From contig NW_019091372.1 of NCBI RefSeq assembly GCF_001949145.1, positions 13,826 to 33,336 of the forward strand: a stretch of DNA of 19,511 nt, in the 5' to 3' direction. Below, one piece after another: positions 1-15,300 of this stretch (positions are counted from its first letter, which is position 1; each line of letters opens with the position of its first letter). Source of the DNA: Acanthaster planci (taxonomy: Eukaryota > Echinodermata > Asteroidea > Valvatida > Acanthasteridae). Under the pieces are notes generated by a model, which was given only the letters and a program-made list of their open reading frames with translations, searched no databases and was not told the DNA's origin. Both the position numbers and the translations under genes were made by a program.

Positions 1-4775
<4,775 letters not shown>

Positions 4776-4936
4776 GATATGCCCGTCACAGTTTCCACGC
4801 CACGAAATATCCTGCTATTCTGCGATTGAAATTTCGCTTTCGGAATGAGTTCAAGCTGAAGGTCCTTTCGTTTGTTTTGCCACTCTTCTTTTTAAAACGA
4901 AAGTTTGCTAGTTTGAGGAAACGTGAAATGTATTCC

Positions 4937-4944
4937 AATTTATA
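4937..4944 (-). promoter_or_regulatory. Possible TATA box of the RTK gene
   Basis: On the minus strand the sequence reads TATAAATT, about 160-190 nt upstream of the candidate start codons (4775, 4745). That leaves room for an ordinary 5' leader. A/T-rich surroundings make a chance match possible. Confidence 0.35.
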
Positions 4945-5852
4945 CTCCTTTATGGACAAATGCTATCATCGTGTATTTTTCTCGGCCTAACGGGTTTAAT
5001 GATGTACTGCAAACACTTCGAGGTCTTTGGATAGAACCCATCTAGCAACATACTGATTTTCAGTTTTGACTGTGCAATGTGTTGCAAGCAGGAAAAAAAA
5101 GGAACCTGCAGAGCGGGAACAGGCAGGTGCAGCGCGCGATTAGTTTAATGGATTAGACTCATAACTCATGGAGAAAGCATACCAAGCAGCGGTGGCCGCG
5201 TGATTTGGTTTCCTTAAGGTTGGTTTCACCCAGACTCGAATACTCGTAAAGTTAACTGAAACAATAAATTCTAAGCGATGTGTACCTTTAATGACAAGCA
5301 CATTATGACACGTGAACAGACCAGTTCTGCGCAATATAGGTTTTTTCACTTCCAAAATAATACATATCAGAATTAGGCCTAATACATTCATGAGATTGTG
5401 AAATATACATTGCTAACATTTTCTCTTATATCAATTTCAACAGTGCAGTTCAGATCTGATGAAAGAAAAGGTCAGATTGCATTTGGCCCATTAACGTTAA
5501 GAGACCTATATACCAATGTCTCACCTGTAATGGCGGTGTCTACGTATATACAAACCTCCAAAACACAATTTGATGTCTCAGTCAATCTAACTCTCAATTA
5601 TATTTCAATATTTCAAAGGGTATACCGCCTTTTTAGTTTTAATTCTAAAAAGTATTTCCATATTCGTAAGCAAAACTGTGATTTCATTCCGGGGAAAAAC
5701 ACCTCAATAATACTGAAATTTCACTAGCCTAAAATTTCTCTTTTTTATACTAGTTTCGTATAAGTAAACAGCAACAAAGTAGGCAGCCCTTCCTTGTTTT
5801 TTTTTTACAGTTCACAATCAGGGCATGTGCAGTGTACCATGTTTTTCCTGGT

Positions 5853-5860
5853 TGACGTCA
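5853..5860. promoter_or_regulatory. CRE-type palindrome TGACGTCA
   Basis: Perfect 8-bp cAMP-response-element palindrome (CREB/ATF consensus) about 1.1 kb upstream of the RTK start codon. The match is exact; function is inferred. Confidence 0.4.
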
Positions 5861-6272
5861 CAGCAAAAGTGCCCTCACTTAGCTTGGACAATTGCGGACA
5901 ATTTTGAATGCTTAGGAAGTGTCAAACATTGAAGAAGCATATAAAGTTTAAGACAAATGCCTGTTGTTATCTATATACAAGAGAACTATGTCAAACTCGC
6001 CTTTAAAGTAATGATTTTCAAAAAGAAAGAGACTACAATTATTTCTCACAATGAATAAAGTGATCACTTTAAGTCCTATATTTACCCTGCTTCAGGAGAC
6101 TTTCAGGAATACTTGTACATCCTACAAGACATGAGGAAGTAGGTTGTGACCTGCGCCCCAAGTGTATGCATACAGAGGAATCACAAAGCAGAAAGTGATT
6201 GACATCCATTTATGGTACATTATTTCTAATATAAAAATTAAAAGCTAACGCTTCCTCTCAGCCTTATCTTGC

Positions 6273-6316
6273 TCACACGATCTGTGGTTTAGGATGCCGC
6301 TTCTGATGAATGTCAT
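6273..6316 (-). CDS. Ig receptor terminal exon with stop
   Basis: Acceptor CACCATTCCACAG, phase 1, encoding DDIHQKRHPKPQIV and then TGA. It is the shortest consistent ending of the frame. A different last exon is possible, and no clear poly(A) signal was seen. Confidence 0.55.
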
Positions 6317-9300
6317 CTGTGGAATGGTGAAATAAATGTTCAGCATCGTTAAATCGGTCATGCCCGCGAAAATTGAATCGGATTTAATCTGAATAAATTC
6401 TGTGATAGACCCGTTTACCCCGCTCGCATATTCGGTAAAAACAAAGGTCAAACCAGCACATTAAACATGTAGATTAGGGCAAAAGCTTCGTTTTTAACAA
6501 AGCACCTACACCTTTGTAATGGGTACTATAGGCGTATGCATGTACCCTGCCCGGGTTTTGTAAAGAAAGCTGGAACATAGAATCTTCTGTATGCCCATTG
6601 TGGGCATACGAAAACCCTTCAGGGTTTCATATCACTTCCCTAACTGATCGGCCTCACGTTTTCATCCGCCCTCCCAACTTGTGGATTCAAATCCACGCCC
6701 CTGAAATCGCCAGTGTGTTTTCTAAAGCAAGCACTTCAAACATTACCTTGCTTGTGCGGGTTGAGAGCTTTCAGCAACTTCTGTGTTTGAGATTGGTGGG
6801 GCCTCTTCGTCTTGCGTCTGATATCAATTGGCTCGTCTGGTTCACTCTCCATTTCCTCGTCGTCTGAAAGGTAGAAAATTACGAAATGTGCTATGAAAAT
6901 GGCCCATAGTCCTTCAATCGAATTACGATTACGATAGGCAATAAATATATTTCAACCCCACCCACGCCCATCATTTTACCCTTACTCGAGTTCAAATAGT
7001 TTTAAACTTGCAGTTATTTCAACTGAGTAATTTATTATGTGCGGGTACTAAACAAGACTGAAACAAATCCTCTCCCAAGGCTTTAGACTGGTCACGGGCA
7101 AAATCCAACCACGTGTCAAGTTAAAAAGTCTCATTTCGAAATTACATAAAAAATTATAATTAATAAAATAAGAAAATTAAAAAAGTCTTTACATCCAAAT
7201 ACAGTTTCACTAACCATGAAGTTCTGCTAATTCTGCCATTTCGACATCTTTGCTTCCAGTGCTACTCTCCCTGCTTGCTGATTCGCCATCACTTAGAAGG
7301 GAACATCCAGGGGGTTGGGATATGTCAGAGAACAGACCTCCATCAGCTGCGGTAAATGTGTTGCCATTGAAATTTGTATCAAGGCCATCCTTTGGGGAAT
7401 TAGCATGTTGATAGGACGACGAACTTCCGTTCTCCTCAAAATAAGGCGAGGGGGGTGTAGCAAAAGGCTCTTGAGATGAGAGCTCGGGTACAGGTGGGGC
7501 AGAGTCAGGCAACGAGACCCCCAAAACTGCACTGGGCCCTTCAGGTGATGATCCATTAACTACTAGAGGCTGAACGGGAGCACTGGGCATGGTGTTAATT
7601 TGAGGGGTGTTTACAACAACAGAATCAACGCCACAGACTGGAGTAGGTGACCAATCAGTGGAGTTAGTGACTGGAGATGTGGTTGTGTCACAGCCTGCAA
7701 AACAAATAAAAATATCAATTGTTTATGTAGAAATCTCGTTGAAAAAGGGAGAGCGTATCGAATAGCGAAATGATCACTACAAAACTTCCCGCTAGGAAAT
7801 CCGGCTGAAATTGTGTTGCACTGACGAACTTGAATCGTGTGAGTAAAATTACAGTCTCTTGCTTGTGGTAGTGCGTCTTTCGTCTACGGTGAATTGGTTT
7901 GTCTGATTTAATCTCCATTTTCTCTTCGTCTTAATGGTACAAAAATACGAAATGTGCGTCAAAAATGGGTTCATAGGCTGTTTAATCAATTTCTGGTAAT
8001 GACTAGCTGGAAAGAATTTTAATCCCCTCCATTTCGCGTCATTTTTAAAAATTTTCATTTTCTTTGTGCTGGTACCAAAAAAAAAACTGTAACGAATCCT
8101 TTCTTAGGGTTTGGACTGAAAGCCGTTTAGGCCTAAGGGGCAGAATCCAACCACGCCAAAAGGTCTCATTTCTTCCAAGTGTCTTTACACTCAAATACAA
8201 CTACACCAACCTTGAGGTTCTGCCACCTCTGCCATTTCGGCATCTTCACTCCCAGTGCTATTCTCCACGTTCACTGATTCATTATCACTTAATACGGAAC
8301 ATGGAGGGGGTTGGGAGACGTCAGGGAGCGGACCTCTGTAAGATTCAGTGGGTGTGTTGCCAATAGAATAGACTAGGGCGTACACTAGGGGTGTACGTTG
8401 ATGATAAAATGGTAAAATATCTTCCTCAACAGCAGGTGCGGGGATTGTAGAAAAAGGCTCTTGAGATGAGAGCTCGGGTACAGGTGGGGCAGAGTCAGGC
8501 AATGAGACCCCCAAAACTGCACTGGGCCCTTCAGGTGATGATCCATTAACTACTAGAGGCTGAACGGGAGCACTGGGCATGGTGTTAATTTGAGGGGTGT
8601 TTACAACAACAGAATCAACGCCACAGACTGGAGTAGGTGACCAATCAGTGGAGTTAGTGACTGGAGATGTGGTTGTGTCACAGCCTGCAAAACAAATAAG
8701 AACATGGATTGTTCATATAGAAATCTCGTAAAAGAGAGAGCTTCTTTGTACAAAACTTCAAGCAATCACATGTACATCCAGTTGAGACATTGTTGCTATA
8801 GTGCTATAGAATTATGTTGATTGAAATACCTAAAATATTAAGTTCAATTGTAAATGTTTTCAGCTACAGGTGCCTAGATCTTAGCAAATATAATGTGTTG
8901 CCACCAAGGTGCATATGTACAGTAACAAGTAGAGGGCTCTCTCGGTCAGAATGTATTGATGGGGGCTTTGCTCGGTATAACGTTGCTGACGCCTTAAGGT
9001 TCTCAAAAAGACATAAATGGTGCCTTCAAAATGTGTACAAAGACTATGGGAAAAAATAATATTCAATAATAAATCACGAGATGACGTCATCATGACGTCA
9101 GTATTTTGATATAATGTTTTGATACGGGCTGTTACTAAATGATACTTTAGTGACATTTCAATTTAGCCAAATTGCCCAAATAGTGCTTTGAAATCACCTA
9201 CATTGTTCTAGGGCTATCTATGCAAAAGAGTCCTTCACTGGTATAAGTTTACATTTACATGGTCAAAATGCAAGCTTTTTGAAACCGAAGTAAATACAGT

Positions 9301-12300
9301 CGGAGGACTTTGACAACCATAATGTCTATTTGTTTCCGCAGCAAAAAATATCGGAGATAACGGCTAATGTACAGGTCAAGAGCAAATAAGCAGCCTTATT
9401 TCTCGCTTTTATCTGAAAATGCATGATTGCTTTCTATGTTGTAACTTCCCCAAAGCCTTACTTTTTTTTCCCTCATCATCTAATTGCTGTTGCAAATCTG
9501 TTTGATCAGAACGATGCACAGTCTTGTGTGTCTTCGAGGTCTTGGTACTGGTATCGTCGGTCTTTGGACATCCTCCATCTGGAGAGGTTCTTTGCATCGC
9601 TGGCTTTACTTTTCCCTTCGGTTTTGATTTTACTTTCTCCTTACGATTGCTCTTGTTGCTTTTCTTAACAGGCTTTTTGTCCTTTGGGTAATCTTCTCTT
9701 TTCCTTTGTTTGGCTTGCCCTTGAGTTGGGCCTGGTGAGACATTCAAGGAATCGGCATTCTCAGTGACGCATTGTTCTGGTGGTGTCTTCAAGCCTGGAG
9801 GAAGGATATTTCGAAACATGGTAAAACTGTCAGTCAGCTAAACCTGCCAAAATAGCTCCACAATATCCTACACAAAAAAGTTAAGGACCCCTTTTCTCCT
9901 AACTTGTAACAATTTCCAAGCAATGAGTGGGGTCTAGTCCTTTCATTTTTGGTTTGTATGGCTAAATGGTGTTCTCATATTAGAATAAAAATTTAAAAAA
10001 AATTTAGAACTGATGCACGTTTTTAGCTGTAAAAAAGGACACACAAAATAAAAAGTGGTCCTTGATTTTTTTTAGTAGTGTATTACAATGGTTGACAAAT
10101 AATCCTATGCAGGTTTCTCCTAGCCTTTACGATTTACCTGTTTCTTCACTGGTGGCATCCTTTTCATCGGTATTTTCCATCGTCTTGTTTTCTTGGTTCT
10201 TGCCATTTATCGATTCAGACTCTAATTCAGTAGATATTTTCCTGTTTTCAATTGGTAACTTTGGCGAAGAGTCACTCGCCTTTTCGTCTTGTACTTCTTT
10301 CATTTCGGTTTGCTTTGTACCTACAAAGACTAAACAAAACAACATTTAATTAAAAGTAAACTAACGCCTTCAAGTTATTAACAGTGTAGAGAATTTCCCC
10401 AGCAAGATCTAACATATCCATATAACTTCATTAATTTGTGTATGAAAGCCCAGTGAAACGTAAAAGTTAAACAACAGATATATCTGCCGGTGAAGGCTCA
10501 TGTTTCGCTACGCGTTTAATAATTTTAGCAACAAAGTAAACCTGCCAGTTAGTTAAGCATGCCACATAGTTCCATAACACGTACACAGATAACATACGCG
10601 TTTCTGGTAGATTTTACAATTTACCTGTTCCTTCACAGGGGGTATCCTCGTTAAACATGTCATTGTGCGTGTAATCGATTCTTTCCATCGTCTTGTTTCC
10701 ATGGGTTCTTCTTGATGTCGATTCGGACGCCATTTCAGTACCGGTAGACGTTTCCCCTTCTTTCTTTTGTAATGTACGCTCAGAGCCACTTGCCTTTTTG
10801 TCTTGGACGTCGTTTATCTCGGTTTGCTTTGTATCTACAAAGGTACCGTACATGTCAGACCAAAATTCCACCGAGTGAGATGCAATAAAACCATATTGTT
10901 CCATACTATATATTCATATTGCTACATAAAATATATCCATATTGCTCCATACTATATATCAACACTGCTCCATACAATATATCCATATTACTTCATGAAT
11001 TCGTATGTAAGAAAGCCTGTATATAGAAATAAAATTTCAAGGAGAAACAACAGTCATATCTGCGTTGCTGGCTAAACTACCAACGTTCCCCTAAGTTTTA
11101 CGATTTACCTTTATCCTTTACAGATGTTTCCCCTTCGTCATTACCCTTCTTTTTTGTCTTGTTTTCGTGGTCGTTCCTACGTGTCAGTTCAATCTCATCC
11201 AGTGATACCTGCTCATCAAGGCCACCTGCTTTATTATCTTGGTTTACCTGATGCACCTGGACAGTCATCTTTGTATCTATCAGGCGTAACAGCACATTAA
11301 TGATAGAGGCAATGTCTCCAACAAAATAAGTCCAATTACACCTTTTGTTGATGCGACATCAATGCCATCTCAATTATTAGTGAGTATGAAAGTTAGCCTA
11401 TGAGAGCTGTGAAGTTTTTTCAACTTTATAAAGATTTACATCAGCGAAATAAAATCTACATGAAAAGCAAACAAATAGAGTACTAACCTCGCTCTTCTCC
11501 TTTTGTTCCTTTTTCTTTCTGTGAAGGCCTTGGGTTTTGATCGGCATCGTCCGAACTTTTCGCACCTTTTGTATTCACCTCTGAAACAGGTGTAACCTTC
11601 TTAACTTTTGAATACCTGCTTTGCAGAGAAGTCGGCTTGGGAAACGACGATTTTGTTTTGGCTGTTTGTGAGTACAGAGAAATACAAAGTTTTCCAATAC
11701 TTAGATTGATTAATAGATATACGTGAATAAACATCAAAGTAGTGTTTATGGAATTGCAAACAAGAAATGGCTATTGGGAGAAATTCTCCCTTACCTGGTG
11801 GAGGTTGGTGTTTGGTACCGGTACGCACTGGAGTCGAAGTGGCTTTTGTTTTGGGGCGAGCAGAAGTTGGAGACATTTGCAGTTCCGGTATTCGTCTCAA
11901 TATTCTTCCTAACGAGCTATCGATAAGCACGTAGAATGTATTCTTATTTCGAGTTGAAGAATCTGGTAAACTACTCCCTGAAAGACACAAATTCAGAAAT
12001 TCACGGCAAAACTTCAAGTTATCATTTAAGACCGGATTAAAAGTTATATATTTCATTATATTTTACATTTTCAGATATTACTTTGAAAAGAAGGTTAAAC
12101 AAGTAATTAACTGAACAGCGGCTGCCGTCGAGTTATAGAAATTTATCTGTAACTCAAACGCAGTATTATAAAATGTGTTTTTTTAGATCCCCGATCACAA
12201 TTAGATGGGATTTTTTTGGTCTTTTTTAAAACGAAACTAATTATTAGAGTCAGAGTAAAATAAACGCACTTTTTTATATTAATTGAATTTCAACCTATAA

Positions 12301-15300
12301 AATTACGCAATAACTAATTGAAAAATGTTAGCTTCAACCGCAGTCTCGCTTTCCTTGTCATTTGGTACTACATTCGAGCCTATAACATCGACCAAAAAGG
12401 CATGAAAGTTTTTAACTGAAGGGGATATCCTTTTGCACATGCGCTGCTAAATTAGTTAGTCCTTGAAGATTACTCGAGGATTACAAACAATTGTCCTCTA
12501 ATGTGCTATTTGTATCACGTGTTTTATTATCATTTGAATATCATAGTCACCTTCCCGTCCGTCTGCTGTAACTGACGTGTCTTTCTCATCTGACAAAAAA
12601 AGAAATATAATGTAATAAGCATTCGCGAAATGGGGAAAACTGACAAGATTGTTTTGGACGAAGTGGAAAAATAACAACCGTTTCAGCCTGCAGAGCACTG
12701 TCATATCCGTTCAGAATCGAGAGCACTTTGTCTTTGTTATTGGCAACCACTTAAAAATAGACAATCAGGTAAAAATTCAAGGTCAGGTAACGACATAATT
12801 AACTAGCTGGACCCTCTCAAACCCTTCAGAGGTATTTGTGGATTTTATGCCTCATTTACGTACATGCCAACTGGAAATGGAAAAGTTACTTTTACTTGTG
12901 AAATTAGTGAAATTGAGAGTAGAATTGCCCAGACCCGACTTCTCGAGGCCAACGGTTTTGAACCAGTTTGCTTAAACACTTGCAGACCGATGGATATGGG
13001 AATTCCAAATACCATTTTTAAGCTGGCTTACACACATCCATTTTACAGTTGTTCGTCGTTCAGTTTCAGAGAGAAAAAAGAAATGTTCTAATTCCACTGT
13101 ACAGTTAAACTTGGTAAGATGGTTTACATGACATTCTGTAGAACCTTCTCACCTAACTCTCGTGCTGTCTTGTCTTCCGTGTTTTGAGGTAAAAGAGATG
13201 AACTTTCGTTGTCAAGTTTACCTGGTGGTAAGTGGTAAAAAATTAACACAGAGCAAAAAGAGTGTTGCAGGAAATTATATGTAGTGGGAAAGCAACCAAC
13301 ATAAGGTTCTACTGTAACAAGTTGTAACAGCGTTGTGTGAATAATGTGACAAAGCCCATAATTATTTTCTGTTTTATTATTTTTGTTAAACGTTCTTCCA
13401 TCGTACTTATGGTTTCTTCGTTATTTGATACTATTCCTGTACATAAAACATTGACAAAAAGTACAAAAAAATACCTATTGAATACAATATTTTTTGTGCA
13501 TGCCTTGTTGAAATACCCCGAACTGGAAGTATTACTATTTTAAAGTCATCATCTAGTACTGGGGAAAGTATAAACTAAAATAAAATAAAATTTCAAATTT
13601 CAAAACTATCATATAGTAAGAGTAATTTACGATATTGGTGTCACGTTCTTTTTACTATGATCAGAGGATCATCTTCACCTTCACCTTCAAATGAGTCTGC
13701 TGTAACTGATGTGTCTTTATCACTAATTAGCGATTCTTGCTTATTCTCATCTGAAATATTGGAAATATAATGGAAATGAACATTAGTGAGCTGCTGAGAA
13801 TCCAGCGAGACTAATAGGAAGTGGAAAAATAACCACCATTTCAGATTGTAGAACTTATGTGTATAATTTATAGCACTCCGTCCATGTTACTGACAACCAC
13901 TTAATTAACAAAGTCCAGTTCAGTTAGCAAGATGAAAAACTGGCTGGACCTTTTCCAAACAATCAGAAATATTTGTTGAATTTCTGTCAAAGCTACATGC
14001 TAAATCAACTGAACTGATATGTTACTCCTACTTGTGGAATTATTGAAAGTAGAATTCCTGATGAGACCTGACCTCTCGAAATATTTCTTTTAAAAAGTGA
14101 GCACAACATTCGCACACCTGGGAATTTCAAACACCCTTTTAAAGATCTCTTTCACACAGATTCCCTCGAGTTATAATTTCGAAGTAAAAAAGTTTCAATA
14201 AACCAGCGTCTTTTAGCAGATCGTGCTCATGTCATGATATGGTGCATTCAACTTTAGAGAAAAACAATGCATCTCCACATTTAGAAGTTGATTAAAAAGT
14301 TTCTATCACATTATTCCGAAGAACTTTCTCATCGGCACTTTGTGCTGTCATGGCTTCAGTGTTTTGAGATAAAAGAGGAGATTGTTCGTTGTCATGTTTA
14401 CCTGATGGTAAATGGTAAAAAAAAAATGAACTCAAAACAGTGTCACAGGAAATCAGTGTGAAAACAGTCAACATAAGGCTATACCGTGACCAGAACTGAC
14501 AGCGTCGTGTTCTTAATGAAACCAAACCTAATGGCAAATTTAAGAAGTGAATGGATAAAGCAAATCTGTTTTAAAGGTAATCAGTGAATGTAAGTCTATC
14601 GCTGGAAAATTAATCTTGACATAATATTTGCGAAATGTTCGTCCAAAGAAAATGAAAACGTACCTTGCGGGTCACTGAACACCTGGGTCTGAGGAGAGTC
14701 AACAGAGGACTTCTCTAGGTCATTTAGGACGAACATCCGTTGACTGCGTCTTCTCTTTCGATACATCAAGCAGATTAAGACAAAAATCACTATCACTATA
14801 AACGTAACCGACCCCAAAAAGCCAGCTATCCAGTCTGATTTTCCACCGGGTACAGGGGTAGTTTGAACCAAGGGTACCTTGATAGACCCTTCATCTGCAA
14901 AACAAAACAAAACAAAAACAAACATAAAAAGCAAACACTGAAAGAAAACTTTTCTGAAATCAGTTTTGAAATGCCGAAGTCTACTTATTTACATCCCTTT
15001 GGGACCAAGAAGCCACAAAGGAAGAACCCATGCACTAAAGAATTGTTTTAAAAAATGGTATCAAAATTGAATACCTTTTCCGATGACGTCAACATATCCC
15101 GATAGAAGTTGTGATCCCGGGGAGGAAAGGTGACACCAGTAGCGACTACGGTTGCCTTCCAGTGAATTGATAATCAACGAATTGTTGCTAGTGATGTTAT
15201 AATTGTCTTGGTATTCATTCTGCACTTTGACTTCTCCGTCAGAGAATCTAACACCTATGATACTTGTGTAATTATCCTTGCCACTGTCAAGAGACCAATA

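Larger units (their letters stand above)
4776..6272. other. Spacer between the two genes
   Basis: About 1.5 kb between the stop codon of the Ig receptor and the RTK start. Apart from the possible TATA box and one perfect TGACGTCA (5853-5860), I see no conserved coding sequence. A 109-codon plus-strand frame at 5398-5727 opens with GTG and resembles no family. No canonical AATAAA on the minus strand was found just below 6273. Confidence 0.5.
6747..8700. repeat. Tandem duplication of 990 bp
   Basis: The acceptors at 8684 and 7694 are exactly 990 nt apart. The two units carry exon 12 plus decayed exon 13, and exon 14 plus exon 15, and their introns align as well. From about 7461 to 7709 against 8451 to 8699 only about one substitution is seen within the exon, whereas the flanks are strongly diverged. 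Confidence 0.92.
10138..11276. repeat. Three tandem exon-intron units of about 0.49 kb
   Basis: Donor ends lie at 11109, 10625 and 10138, spacings of 484 and 487 nt. The introns are also related, for example CCATATTACTTCATGAATTC (10983) against CCATATAACTTCATTAATTT (10419 region). Confidence 0.85.
12551..14420. repeat. Tandem duplication of about 1.17 kb, exons and introns
   Basis: The block at about 12.55-13.25 kb matches the block at about 13.68-14.42 kb. Offsets are 1180 nt for the 5a/5c acceptors and 1161 nt for 5b/5d. Similarity runs through the introns, for example GAAGTGGAAAAATAAC in both copies (12658 and 13818 regions). Confidence 0.85.

Noticed and set aside
5131-5250. tRNA-like stretch (TAGTTTAATGGATTAG resembling an A box)
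   Set aside because: No convincing B box, acceptor stem or anticodon arm could be drawn; at most a distant SINE trace.
5398-5727. 109-codon plus-strand frame with a hydrophobic start
   Set aside because: It opens with GTG, shows no family motif, and lies in an AT-rich spacer; no splice or promoter support.
6598-6867. 89-codon plus-strand frame
   Set aside because: It is the antisense shadow of tail exon 15 and its flanking introns.
8064-8366. 100-codon plus-strand frame
   Set aside because: It overlaps the splice donor and the end of exon 12 on the opposite strand; no independent signal.
12864-13091. 75-codon plus-strand frame
   Set aside because: It lies in duplicated intron sequence; the second copy near 14.0 kb does not keep the frame open.
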